DNA of 64,000 bases from Pseudothermotoga hypogea DSM 11164 = NBRC 106472. GTDB lineage: Bacteria > Thermotogota > Thermotogae > Thermotogales > DSM-5069. The stretch lies in the NCBI RefSeq assembly GCF_000816145.1, contig NZ_CP007141.1, positions 1,612,001 to 1,676,000 of the forward strand, given 5' to 3'. The position numbers and the translations under genes were made by a program. This document shows, in pieces, positions 29,228-37,397 of this stretch. A model generated the notes under the pieces. The model was not told where the DNA came from. It made no database searches and worked only from the letters and a program-made list of their open reading frames with translations. The first letter of the stretch is position 1; each line of letters opens with the position of its first letter.

Positions 29228-30532
29228 TCACTTCTCCATTTGTTGAGCGAGAGCCTCCATCTGTGATTCCAAAGTCTCGACATCCTTCGCAAATCTGAAG
29301 ATGAGAAGAAAGAGGAAGAACGAACAGATCAACCAGAAGTACGCAGAAACCTTCATCGCCGCCCCGAGCGAACCCAAGCCCACCGAGAGCAACCCCCCTA
29401 TCCACCTCCCAATGCCCGTGCCCAAAGAATCGGTCAAATTGAAGATCGAAAAGATCCTGCCACGGTCCTGCGGTTCGTTCACGTTCAAGAGCATCATCTT
29501 CACGTTCGGCCCTGTCAAGCTGTCGGTGAGCGCGGCGAGCAAACCGAGAAGCATCAAGACGTACAGACCAGAACCTGTCGCGTTGGAATAATCGAACGTT
29601 AACACCGTCAACCAGACGCCTGCGGCGGTTGTAAAACTGCAGAACAGAGGAACAAGCGGTTTCGATCTTCTGTACAGAATAGCGCCAATCCAACCACCGA
29701 TGATCGTTCCAAGGATATTCCCAACTCCGAAAACAACGAACACGAGCGTTGCGAGCTCGACGGACAGGCCCCTCTCCCTCCTGAAAAACTCGACCAGAAA
29801 GTACGGTATTGCACCCCATGGTACCGTTCCCGCTATGCCCTGAAGGAACAAGAGGAAATTCGTTTTGATGCTCACCAGTTTCGCGTAGTCTTCAACTTTT
29901 GGCACCTTAGGATAGGCATAGCCTGCTCTGACGAGTTCTCCTATGCCTTTCTCAAAGGCTCCCCTCGCTGGCTCCTGAAGGACGAACAGGGCAACCATGG
30001 CTAAGACCACGTTGGGCAGAGAAACCAGCACGAAGGGAACGCGCCAGCCGAACGTGGGGCCAACGAAGCCTCCCACGACCATACCGAGAATGTTTCCAAC
30101 GCTTATCGCTGCACCCATGAGTGCTGCAACTTTAGCTCTGTTTACTTCATCGAACATGTCCCCAATCAATGAAAAGACGATCGGGAAAGATGCGCCAACG
30201 CCTATACCTGTGAGCATCCTCCAGAAGAAGAACTGACCGAAGTTCATTGAGAAGGCCGTCATCAAACACGGTATCTCTCCAACGAGTATCGAATAGATCA
30301 GAAGACGTTTTCGATTGTACCTATCTGCGAAATAACCCCACACCAAGCTGATCACGGCACCGATCACAGTGAAGACTGCCCCAACGAAGCCTATCTGTGC
30401 GTCACTCACCTTGAATTCTTCCTCGATCTTGCCAATGTTCGGTGACATGACCATTTGGTCGGCGTTCAGAAGAACGATGAGCACGACGATGAAGAACATT
30501 GACAAAGCGACACGTGACTTTTCAACTTTCAA
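29228..30532 (-). CDS. MFS transporter (Spinster-like), probably sugar or glycoside related
   Basis: This 434-residue protein has twelve predicted helices, with MFS motif A GYFADRYNRKRLL between helices 2 and 3 and a polar C-terminal tail ending in a short coiled-coil-like stretch (ETLESQMEALAQQMEK). It starts with TTG 30532 with AAGGAG upstream and overlaps the HD-GYP gene by 11 bases. The GH1 gene follows 12 bases later. The pair could import and cleave a glycoside, but export of sugars or lipids is also known in this family. Confidence 0.8.
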   Translation of the reverse strand: MKVEKSRVALSMFFIVVLIVLLNADQMVMSPNIGKIEEEFKVSDAQIGFVGAVFTVIGAVISLVWGYFADRYNRKRLLIYSILVGEIPCLMTAFSMNFGQFFFWRMLTGIGVGASFPIVFSLIGDMFDEVNRAKVAALMGAAISVGNILGMVVGGFVGPTFGWRVPFVLVSLPNVVLAMVALFVLQEPARGAFEKGIGELVRAGYAYPKVPKVEDYAKLVSIKTNFLLFLQGIAGTVPWGAIPYFLVEFFRRERGLSVELATLVFVVFGVGNILGTIIGGWIGAILYRRSKPLVPLFCSFTTAAGVWLTVLTFDYSNATGSGLYVLMLLGLLAALTDSLTGPNVKMMLLNVNEPQDRGRIFSIFNLTDSLGTGIGRWIGGLLSVGLGSLGAAMKVSAYFWLICSFFLFLLIFRFAKDVETLESQMEALAQQMEK

Positions 30533-32474
30533 CCACCATCACTCCTTCTTCTTTGAGTATTTCGAGGAAAATCAGTACCAAGTTGGGATCAAACTGCTTG
30601 CCCGCATTGTTGATCAGTTCCGAGACAGCCTCACTGATGCTCATCGCTTTCCTGTAGGGTCTGTTCGAAGTCATCGCCTCGAAAGCGTCCGCAACGCACA
30701 AGATTCTGGCGCCGAGCGGAATCTCCTCGCCCGACAAACCGTCAGGATAACCTTTACCATCCCATCTTTCATGGTGGTGTTGTACGATCTCTGCGACTTC
30801 TTCGAGTCCTTTGATGTGCCGAATGATCTCCGCGGCGATCACCGGATGCTGCTTCACCAGCTGCAACTCCTCCGCTGACAACCTCCCAGGTTTGTTCAGA
30901 ATCGTGCTGGGAATGGCGAGTTTCCCAAGATCGTGGAGCAAAGCAGCGCAACTGATGAGCCGCACCCAACGCTCATCCAGATCGAGTTTTACAGCCATCT
31001 TCACTGCGTAGTTTTTCACCGTCTCTGAATGTTTTGCTGTGTGTTGTTCGTGGAACTCCAGTGCTCTGAGAAACGCGCGTGTGACACCTTCGCTGAGAGA
31101 CGCCAGGGCTTCTTCGTGCTTCTTCAATTTTGTGTAGATTGTCAGGACCGAGCACAGTGCTTTCGCAAGATCCTCTTCGACACAATACGTGACGTGGTCC
31201 TTGTACAGGAACAGGAGTGCCGTTTCGCCGTCTTTAGACACGTCGTAAACGACCGCTTCAAAATTGATTTTCAACGCCTCACTCACGAGATCCAACAGTT
31301 TCTTTCTATCATGCAACAGTGTGAGTCCTTTCACGGAGGTCTTCTTCATTGAACCATCTTCCAGAAGATAACACACGTCATCGTCCATCAATACCACAAG
31401 AGCGTTGGAATCGAACCTCTGCGCCGAGGAGAGAAACATCGTGTAGAAATCCTCACGCGACACATCTGGCGAGATGCCAGAGAGAAAGCTCAGAACATCA
31501 CCGAAACGCTTCAAAGAACTTTCCAACCGCGCGTAAGTGTTCTCCAATTGTTCGTTCAGCGCCGAAAGCTCTTGCTGTTGTGCCGTGATCTCTTCGTTCA
31601 ACTGCTTGAGTTCATCGTTTGCTTTCAACAGTTCTTTTGTCTTGAGCTTCACCATCACACGCAAGCTCAAAGTCCAAGACGCAAAGACGACGAGCCCAAC
31701 ACCAGTCACCAAGAGAAGTGTCGCCAACCAAGGTGGAATCACGCGCTTCTCCATCCCGAGGTAGCGCGCGATCAAACTGTTGTAAGCTTCGTGATCACTC
31801 TTGAGTTTTCTGAGATGCTCATCGATTTTGTCTATCAACGTTGCGTTGATTGCAGAACCTTTTGGGAACGCGAACCTCAACTCAACCGGAGAAAAGATAG
31901 TGCCCGTGATCTTCACACCGAATTTCTCGTGATTTTGTACGGCGTATATTCTGCTCACAACACCAGCCACGGCACGTCTTTCCCGGACGGCCCTCAAAAC
32001 GTCAGGATAATCGGGCAGTTCGAGCAAGTCCACAGACACCGAGTAGCGCTGCAGTTCTCTCAAGAACGCTTGACCATACACGTCTCCTTTGCCAACAGCC
32101 ACAGTTTTTCCCGCAAGATCTGTAATGTCTCTGTACTGAAAATCTTTTTGAACACAGATCACGCCCCAGTTGAGCAGTAGAGCTTCACTGTTGTAGTCGT
32201 ACACCTTCGCGCGTTCTTCCGTGTACGCTATGGACACGAGTACGTCGATCCTGCCAGTCTTCAGGTTCTCAAGTTGCTCCGGAAAGGTGGCAAAAACGTA
32301 CTCAATTTTCCAACCGTTTTCCTTTGCGATCTTTTCGAGCACCTCTATGTAGAGACCAGCGGGGCGACCATCGAGCAGGTACACCTGAGGTGGATTGTCG
32401 TATATCCCCACTCTCAAAGACAAGGCAAAATGAAGAGAACAAACGAGCAGAAGAATCAACAGTGCTTGTTTCAT
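30522..32474 (-). CDS. Membrane receptor: amino-acid-type binding domain fused to HD-GYP c-di-GMP phosphodiesterase
   Basis: The 650-residue order is: signal peptide (1-19), periplasmic SBP family-3 domain (about 20-240), transmembrane helix (about 253-275), coiled coil (about 277-325), a GAF-like region (about 335-455) and the HD-GYP domain (about 465-640). The HD-GYP domain shows HDLGK, KQHPVI, HHHERWDGKGYP and VADAFEAMTSNRPYRKA. All metal and GYP residues are present, so it should degrade cyclic di-GMP when its outer domain binds a small ligand. ATG 32474 has GAGG seven bases upstream; the ATG at 32495 lacks one. It shares an operon with the MFS and GH1 genes, linking them to a sensed signal. 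Confidence 0.88.
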   Translation of the reverse strand: MKQALLILLLVCSLHFALSLRVGIYDNPPQVYLLDGRPAGLYIEVLEKIAKENGWKIEYVFATFPEQLENLKTGRIDVLVSIAYTEERAKVYDYNSEALLLNWGVICVQKDFQYRDITDLAGKTVAVGKGDVYGQAFLRELQRYSVSVDLLELPDYPDVLRAVRERRAVAGVVSRIYAVQNHEKFGVKITGTIFSPVELRFAFPKGSAINATLIDKIDEHLRKLKSDHEAYNSLIARYLGMEKRVIPPWLATLLLVTGVGLVVFASWTLSLRVMVKLKTKELLKANDELKQLNEEITAQQQELSALNEQLENTYARLESSLKRFGDVLSFLSGISPDVSREDFYTMFLSSAQRFDSNALVVLMDDDVCYLLEDGSMKKTSVKGLTLLHDRKKLLDLVSEALKINFEAVVYDVSKDGETALLFLYKDHVTYCVEEDLAKALCSVLTIYTKLKKHEEALASLSEGVTRAFLRALEFHEQHTAKHSETVKNYAVKMAVKLDLDERWVRLISCAALLHDLGKLAIPSTILNKPGRLSAEELQLVKQHPVIAAEIIRHIKGLEEVAEIVQHHHERWDGKGYPDGLSGEEIPLGARILCVADAFEAMTSNRPYRKAMSISEAVSELINNAGKQFDPNLVLIFLEILKEEGVMVVES

Positions 32475-32507
32475 ATTTTTTGCCTCGCTTACCATGATAC
32501 CACATCA

Positions 32508-33338
32508 TCATTTCAAAAACAAAGACACCACCACGATGATCGTTCCGATGATCTTTTGAGCGTTGACAGTTTCCGATAGCAACAAGAATGCTAAAAAACT
32601 CGCTACGGCTGGTTTCAAGTAGAATATGACACTCGTTTTCACAGGACCAAAGTGCTGGATCGCTTTGAAAAATGTCACGTAGGCCACACCGGTGACACCG
32701 ATACCTACGTAGAGAAAAATCAAACCTTCGCACCAGTTCACATCCAATAGAGAGAGCCTTCCAAAGATGGCAAGCAGCGCGCCGTAAACAATCCCCGCAG
32801 CAAAGGTTGAAACAGAGGTTGCCAGAAGTGGACCGTACTTGTTCGAAAAATCCTTCATGAGCACGGTGTAAAGTGCAAAACTGATGGAAGCTGAAATACC
32901 AAAAACGATACCTAACGCACTGTCGCCAGAAACGTTCGCCGAGGAAAGGACCAGTACTCCAAGGGCACCGAGCGCGACACCAAACCACTTTCGCCTGCTC
33001 AATCTGTCTTTACCGAGAAGCTGGGAAAACATGCTCACGTACAATGGGTTCATCGCTACTAGAGTTGCGGCGGTTGAGGCGTTGGAATACTTCACAGAAA
33101 GTTGAAGCAAGCTCATAGAAATCACACCGTTCAAACAACCGATGAGTATTAGTTTGGGTAGATCGTGTGATTCGATTCTTTTCTTAGAGAAGAGTGAAAA
33201 GAGTATCAAGAAACTACCTCCAATAAGGAATCGGAAAAACGTCAGGAAGAACGGATCGATCTTTCCAGAAACAGGCTTCGTGACAACCTCGATGGAGGAA
33301 AAAAACAAAAGCGTTACGATCAAGTAGAAGTAGTGCAT
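32508..33338 (-). CDS. DMT superfamily (EamA) exporter
   Basis: This 276-residue protein has ten predicted helices arranged as two EamA repeats (first about 1-130, second about 140-276). EamA carriers export amino acids, nucleosides or related metabolites; no ligand can be read. The ATG at 33338 has AGGTGATG upstream and a promoter with regulatory repeats lies in the divergent region. The receptor gene starts 33 bases after its stop and may be read through. Confidence 0.85.
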   Translation of the reverse strand: MHYFYLIVTLLFFSSIEVVTKPVSGKIDPFFLTFFRFLIGGSFLILFSLFSKKRIESHDLPKLILIGCLNGVISMSLLQLSVKYSNASTAATLVAMNPLYVSMFSQLLGKDRLSRRKWFGVALGALGVLVLSSANVSGDSALGIVFGISASISFALYTVLMKDFSNKYGPLLATSVSTFAAGIVYGALLAIFGRLSLLDVNWCEGLIFLYVGIGVTGVAYVTFFKAIQHFGPVKTSVIFYLKPAVASFLAFLLLSETVNAQKIIGTIIVVVSLFLK

Positions 33339-33352
33339 CGCTCATCACCTCG

Positions 33353-33362
33353 TCGAACGTTC
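33353..33362. promoter_or_regulatory. Perfect 10-bp palindrome in the DMT gene leader
   Basis: CGAACGTTCG lies between the -10 box and the ribosome binding site of the DMT gene, a position suited to a repressor. No regulator is assigned. Confidence 0.3.
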
Positions 33363-33371
33363 GCTGAGCAA

Positions 33372-33377
33372 AGTATA
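33372..33377 (-). promoter_or_regulatory. Extended -10 box of the DMT exporter gene
   Basis: On the minus strand TGATATACT gives a TATACT hexamer with an upstream TG. No good -35 is present at 17 bases; that place is taken by the phased GCAT repeats (33387-33420), suggesting an activator-dependent promoter. Confidence 0.45.
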
Positions 33378-33380
33378 TCA

Positions 33381-33420
33381 GAAGATGCATTCTCAAGCAT
33401 ACTCATGCATACGTGAGCAT
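33381..33420. repeat. Four GCAT elements spaced exactly 10 bp
   Basis: GCAT recurs at 33387, 33397, 33407 and 33417 in a degenerate 10-base unit close to ACTCAWGCAT. The period equals about one helical turn, so a protein bound to each copy would lie on one DNA face. It sits between the divergent DMT and cpgS-like promoters. Confidence 0.55.
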
Positions 33421-33487
33421 AATCAAAAAACTGACCCCTGTCCGGGTGAGATCGACTTTAGCGCATGAAACACGGTGGGTTCGAGAC

Positions 33488-33516
33488 GTGACAGGAAAGA
33501 TCTTTCTTGGTATATT
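33488..33516 (+). promoter_or_regulatory. Promoter of the cyclic-diphosphoglycerate synthetase homologue
   Basis: GTGACA (33488-33493), a 17-base spacer and TATATT (33511-33516, with an upstream TG) predict a start near 33523. The leader of about 30 bases contains GGAGGTG (33541-33547) before GTG 33554, which shows that the longer reading frame beginning at 33413 is not the true start. Confidence 0.75.
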
Positions 33517-33553
33517 AATCGGGGCAACAAATACTGAACAGGAGGTGTTCATA

Positions 33554-34891
33554 GTGCGTAAACGGGTCATCATCATGGGTGCGGCTGGCAGAGATTTTCA
33601 CAACTTCAACGTGTACTTCAGAGACAACGAAGAATACGAGGTAGTGGCGTTCACAGCGACCCAGATACCGGACATAGAAGGCAGGATATACCCACCAGAG
33701 CTCGCGGGCAAACTCTATCCGAACGGGATACCGATCGAACCTGAGTCCAAGCTCGTCGAGTTGATCAAGAAGTACAACGTCGATGAAGTGATCTTGGCTT
33801 ACAGTGACCTATCACACCAATACGTCATGGAGAGAGCCGCGATCGTCATGTCCGCAGGTGCAGACTTCAAGCTCATGGGACCGATGCACACGATGATCGT
33901 CTCCAACATACCCGTCGTGGCCGTTTGTGCGGTCAGGACTGGATGTGGCAAGAGTCAAACGACGCGCCGCGTTTTGGACATACTCAGATCGAAGGGTCTT
34001 AAGGTAGTCTCGATAAGACACCCGATGCCCTATGGAGATTTGGTGGCGCAGAAGGTGCAGAGGTTCGCGACGTACGAAGATTTGGACAAATACAAGTGCA
34101 CGATCGAAGAACGCGAGGAGTACGAGCCTCACATAGACAGAAAGTCGGTGATCTACGCTGGAGTTGACTACAAAGCGATACTCGACAGCGCCGAGGCGGA
34201 GAATCCCGACGTCATCCTTTGGGACGGTGGCAACAACGACTTTCCGTTCTACAAACCCGATCTTTTGATCGTAGTGGCCGACCCACACAGGGCAGGTCAC
34301 GAGGTAACATACCACCCCGGCATGACCAATCTGCTCATGGCGGACGTTGTGGTCATAAACAAGGAAGAGACGGCTTCACCAGAGGCCATAGAGATCGTCA
34401 GGAAGAACATCGAAAGATGGAATCCGAGGGCCATCGTCGTGGATGCTGCCTCACCCATATTCGTCGAGGATCCAAGCATCATCAAAGGCAAGAGGGCACT
34501 CGTTGTGGAAGATGGCCCAACTCTAACTCACGGGGAAATGCGTTACGGTGCAGGTTTCGTAGCAGCGAAGAAGTTCGGTGCATCGCAGATCGTTGATCCG
34601 AGGCCCTACGCTGTTGGCTCGATACTGGACACCTACAAAAAATACACGCATCTGGACCTGATACTTCCAGCGATGGGCTATGGAGAAAAACAGGTGAAAG
34701 AGCTCGAGCAGACCATAAACAACGCAGATGCTGATGTTGTGATCATCGGCACACCGATCGATCTGCGAAGACTCATGAAGCTCAACAAACCCGCAGTTAG
34801 GGTCAGGTACGAGTTGCAGGAGATAGGAAGACCCAACCTGGAGGACGTGTTGAGCCAGTTCATCGTTCAGAAGGTTCGCAAAGGTGTTTGA
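33554..34891 (+). CDS. cpgS: Cyclic 2,3-diphosphoglycerate synthetase homologue (COG2403 P-loop protein)
   Basis: This 445-residue protein resembles the methanogen enzyme that closes 2,3-diphosphoglycerate into its cyclic form, a thermoprotective solute. Visible are an N-terminal Rossmann-like domain (VIIMGAAGRDFHNFN), a P-loop (AVRTGCGKSQTTRR, about residue 130) and DGGNNDFPFYKPDLL. The family is common in methanogens and patchy in bacteria, where its product has rarely been tested. It is monocistronic, with its own promoter and a terminator at 35088-35112. A different P-loop kinase or ligase activity remains possible. Confidence 0.72.
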   Translation: MRKRVIIMGAAGRDFHNFNVYFRDNEEYEVVAFTATQIPDIEGRIYPPELAGKLYPNGIPIEPESKLVELIKKYNVDEVILAYSDLSHQYVMERAAIVMSAGADFKLMGPMHTMIVSNIPVVAVCAVRTGCGKSQTTRRVLDILRSKGLKVVSIRHPMPYGDLVAQKVQRFATYEDLDKYKCTIEEREEYEPHIDRKSVIYAGVDYKAILDSAEAENPDVILWDGGNNDFPFYKPDLLIVVADPHRAGHEVTYHPGMTNLLMADVVVINKEETASPEAIEIVRKNIERWNPRAIVVDAASPIFVEDPSIIKGKRALVVEDGPTLTHGEMRYGAGFVAAKKFGASQIVDPRPYAVGSILDTYKKYTHLDLILPAMGYGEKQVKELEQTINNADADVVIIGTPIDLRRLMKLNKPAVRVRYELQEIGRPNLEDVLSQFIVQKVRKGV

Positions 34892-34995
34892 ACCAGAGAT
34901 CAGGCGGAGAGGTCAAGAATAATGAGGCAGAATCTAGGACCAGTTTAGTTAGAGATTTGTTAACACAAACGTTGTCACACAGGAACTTAAACTGA

Positions 34996-35024
34996 TAGAT
35001 AATGTAACTTGGAACCTTTACAAT
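34996..35024 (+). promoter_or_regulatory. Candidate promoter of a small RNA
   Basis: TAGATA (34996-35001), 17 bases, then TACAAT (35019-35024) predict transcription from about 35031. No open reading frame follows; the terminator at 35088-35112 would end an RNA of about 80 bases. Confidence 0.4.
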
Positions 35025-35030
35025 GTAGTT

Positions 35031-35112
35031 GGAAAGTGAACACAGGAACCCCCCTATCCCCCTTGAGATACACCCCCCACGGCTTTGGCGGGCCCACCAG
35101 GGCTCGCATTTT
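35031..35112 (+). ncRNA. Candidate C-rich small RNA
   Basis: Between a possible promoter and an intrinsic terminator lies a short non-coding stretch with three C tracts (CCCCCC at about 35049, CCCCC at about 35058 and CCCCCC at about 35073) that show no internal G-rich partner. Unpaired C tracts are the seed type used by several Gram-positive small RNAs to pair with G-rich ribosome binding sites, which are strong in this genome. It could also be released from the 3' end of the cpgS-like message. It runs convergent to miaB and its end touches the miaB stop. Confidence 0.4.
35088..35112 (+). terminator. Intrinsic terminator (cpgS-like gene / small RNA)
   Basis: GCGGGCCC (35088-35095) pairs with GGGCTCGC (35100-35107) through eight pairs including one G-U, loop ACCA, followed by ATTTTCT. 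Confidence 0.65.
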
Positions 35113-36411
35113 CTATTCCTTTCTCCCGTACAGTGGCCCCGCCGTCGTTCTTTCCACTCTCACGCGCACCGTTTCACCAAGATTCAATTGCTCATCGCTT
35201 GTGAAGATGACGATCTTGTTCCTGATGTCACGCCCGTAGTAAGAACCATCCTTCGTCTTACCTTCGACGATGATTTCCACCACTCTGCCAAGGTACGCAC
35301 CGTTCAGCTCGGCGTTTATCTGCTTCTGGATTTCCAGCAGCTGGTTCAGCCGTTCGACTTTGACTTCCCTCGGCACATCGTCGCTGAAGAACCTTGCCGC
35401 CACTGTGCCAGGTCGAGGTGAGTAAACGGCCAGATTGAGTCTTTCGAACCTTGCTTGACGCACCAGATTGATCGTTTCTCGATGATCCTGATCAGTTTCT
35501 GTCGGAAAACCCACGATGATGTCACTGCTTATCGACGCATCAGGCACTTGTGATCGTATTCTCTCCACCAGGCTCAGGAACTGTGCCGAAGTGTAACGAC
35601 GATTCATCATCCTCAGGATACGATCGCTACCGGATTGGACAGGTATGTGAAAAGATTTTGCCGCCTTGGGATTTTCCGCAACCACTTCTATCAATTCGTC
35701 TGTGATGTCGGTTGGATAAGATGTCAAAAACCATATCCTTTTTATCTGTTCAAACTTGCTCGTTTCCTCGATCAGCCTTGCCAGACTTGTGCCATCCTTC
35801 AAATCTTTACCGTAAGCGTCCACGTTCTGGCCCAAGAAGGTGACTTCGATCGTGCCTTCTGCGACAAGTCTTTCGACCTCTCTCAGTACGTCTTGCATGG
35901 GCCTGCTGCGTTCTCTGCCGCGGGTGTACGGCACGATACAGTAAGTACAGAACCTGTTGCAACCGTGTACGATGGTTATCCATGCGTGGTGTTTCACCTT
36001 GCGAAATCTCGGAATGTCCGCTTCGAGAAGGTGCGTTCTGTCTTCAAGGTGAACCACTTTCTCTCCGGTTGCGGATCTTCTCAGCACTTCAGCGACATCC
36101 ACAATCGAACGTGAACCAATAACAAAATCGGCTCCGAGTGTCAAAAGCTTTTCACCTTCGAGGTTCGAACCACAACCAGCCACGCCGATCAGCTTTATCT
36201 TTCCCTGCCCTTTCAATTTTACGAGTTGACCGAGCGCCGAGTGATATTTGTCCTGTGATTTCTGCCTCACTACACACGTGTTCAGTATGACCACATCGGC
36301 GAGTTCAAGTTCATCGACGATCTCGAAGCCTTCGTGGAGTAAAATTCCTGCCATGATCTGTGTATCGTTCTCGTTCATCTGACAACCGTAGGTCTTGAAA
36401 TGCACCCTCAT
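35113..36411 (-). CDS. miaB: tRNA-2-methylthio-N6-dimethylallyladenosine synthase MiaB
   Basis: This 432-residue radical-SAM methylthiotransferase acts on A37 of tRNAs that read UNN codons. Three N-terminal cluster cysteines (TYGCQMN, LNTCVV, VAGCGSN), the radical-SAM motif CNRFCTYC (after [10 protein letters not shown]) and a C-terminal TRAM domain are visible, and the length is normal. The ATG at 36411 has no recognisable ribosome binding site; the rpsB terminator hairpin ends just upstream. The homologous RimO is less likely because the N-terminus [13 protein letters not shown] is MiaB-like. Confidence 0.93.
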   Translation of the reverse strand: MRVHFKTYGCQMNENDTQIMAGILLHEGFEIVDELELADVVILNTCVVRQKSQDKYHSALGQLVKLKGQGKIKLIGVAGCGSNLEGEKLLTLGADFVIGSRSIVDVAEVLRRSATGEKVVHLEDRTHLLEADIPRFRKVKHHAWITIVHGCNRFCTYCIVPYTRGRERSRPMQDVLREVERLVAEGTIEVTFLGQNVDAYGKDLKDGTSLARLIEETSKFEQIKRIWFLTSYPTDITDELIEVVAENPKAAKSFHIPVQSGSDRILRMMNRRYTSAQFLSLVERIRSQVPDASISSDIIVGFPTETDQDHRETINLVRQARFERLNLAVYSPRPGTVAARFFSDDVPREVKVERLNQLLEIQKQINAELNGAYLGRVVEIIVEGKTKDGSYYGRDIRNKIVIFTSDEQLNLGETVRVRVERTTAGPLYGRKE

Positions 36412-36415
36412 GAAT

Positions 36416-36441
36416 GAAAAGAGGGGGATCGACTCCCCCTC
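36416..36441 (-). terminator. Intrinsic terminator overlapping the rpsB stop codon
   Basis: Read on the minus strand, GAGGGGGA (36441-36434) pairs with TCCCCCTC (36428-36421) across a five-base loop and is followed by TTTTC. The stem includes part of the rpsB stop codon and ends nine bases before the miaB start. Confidence 0.85.
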
Positions 36442-37243
36442 ATTCTTCCTCCTCTTCGAAGCTGGTGTCTTCGAACAGATCTGAGATGTCTATCTCGCTC
36501 TCCTTCTCCTCGAGAACTTCAGCTTTCGGTGCTTGCTGAGGTTCCGGCTCAGCAAAGGAGACACCCTCTCTACCTTCCAGATAAGCGTCGGCTATCTTGG
36601 ACACGATCAGTTTGATGGACCTTATCGCATCGTCGTTCGCCGGGATCACATAGTCGATGGGATCAGGATCGCAGTTGGTGTCCACGATGCCCACGACAGG
36701 TATACCAAGGATGTTCGCTTCGGCGACCGCATTCTTTTCTTTTCTCGGATCGACAACGAACACGATATCGGGAAGTTTCTCCATTCCCTTCAGACCACCG
36801 AGGTTCTTGCGAAGTTTCTCGAGCACCTTTCTCAGCCTGCTTTGCTCCTTCTTCGGTAGCTTTGCAAGCTCGCCACTCTCTTCCATCTGTTCGAGCTCGA
36901 TGAGTCTGTCGATCCTGGATTTGATTGTTTTGAAGTTCGTCAGCAATCCACCGAGCCACCTGTTGTTGACATAGAAAGCGCCACATCTCTTGGCCTCTTC
37001 TTCAATGACTCTCTGAGCCTGTTTCTTCGTACCGACCATGATCATGGTTCCGCCTTCACTTGCCTTGGCTCGAATGAATTCACAAGCTTCTTCGATGAGC
37101 TTGAGCGTTTTCTGCAGGTCAATGATGTAGATTCCCTTGCGGCTACCGTAGATGTACGGTGCCATCTTGGGGTTCCAGCGTCTTGTGCGATGGCCAAAGT
37201 GTGCACCTGCTTCGAGCAACTGTTTCATCGTGATAACCGGCAT
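36440..37243 (-). CDS. rpsB: 30S ribosomal protein S2
   Basis: This 267-residue protein has S2 landmarks ([19 protein letters not shown], cut here as marker at the N-terminus, then [23 protein letters not shown] and [12 protein letters not shown]). The C-terminal tail is very acidic ([20 protein letters not shown]). ATG 37243 has GGGAGGTG upstream; the frame continues to 37366, but that part overlaps the structured leader. The usual partner tsf is not next to it; miaB follows instead. It assembles late on the small subunit and often regulates its own synthesis. Confidence 0.96.
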   Translation of the reverse strand: MPVITMKQLLEAGAHFGHRTRRWNPKMAPYIYGSRKGIYIIDLQKTLKLIEEACEFIRAKASEGGTMIMVGTKKQAQRVIEEEAKRCGAFYVNNRWLGGLLTNFKTIKSRIDRLIELEQMEESGELAKLPKKEQSRLRKVLEKLRKNLGGLKGMEKLPDIVFVVDPRKEKNAVAEANILGIPVVGIVDTNCDPDPIDYVIPANDDAIRSIKLIVSKIADAYLEGREGVSFAEPEPQQAPKAEVLEEKESEIDISDLFEDTSFEEEEE

Positions 37244-37254
37244 CAAAACACCTC

Positions 37255-37345
37255 CCGATTTGGTTGAACCTTCCGCCTTCGTCATCTCCCTTGCCGACCC
37301 TGTGAAGGGCACCGAGGCTCGGGATCGGAAGGCGTGCTTTTTGAG
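37255..37345 (-). promoter_or_regulatory. Structured rpsB 5' leader, candidate S2 autoregulatory RNA
   Basis: On the minus strand the leader can fold as a closing stem CCTTCCG (37332-37326) with CGGAAGG (37275-37269). It encloses a CCGAG/CTCGG hairpin (37322-37312) and a CCCT/AGGG hairpin (37309-37298). The closing 5' strand can also pair with GAAGGC at 37280-37275, so two registers compete. AATAAT or TAATAC near 37350-37356 may be the -10 box. The layout fits a ribosomal-protein leader that binds S2. Confidence 0.5.
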
Positions 37346-37397
37346 CGAAAGTATTATTGCGCACAATTGTTAACTGCTGGTTTTCAGGGAATGACAG

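Noticed and set aside
33413-33553. Reading frame of the cpgS-like gene extends 47 codons upstream
   Set aside because: A promoter (33488-33516) and ribosome binding site (33541-33547) lie inside it, so GTG 33554 is the start.
34956-34969. TTTGT-TAAC-ACAAA inverted repeat after the cpgS-like gene, considered as terminator
   Set aside because: AT-rich five-base stem without T tract; the stronger hairpin at 35088-35112 fits better.
35041-35078. Three G runs on the minus strand downstream of miaB as a G-quadruplex
   Set aside because: Only three clear G runs; a fourth must be borrowed from within a run. The C-rich plus-strand RNA explains the same sequence better.
37244-37366. N-terminal extension of S2
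   Set aside because: The stretch forms the structured leader and the conserved S2 N-terminus begins at ATG 37243 with its own site.
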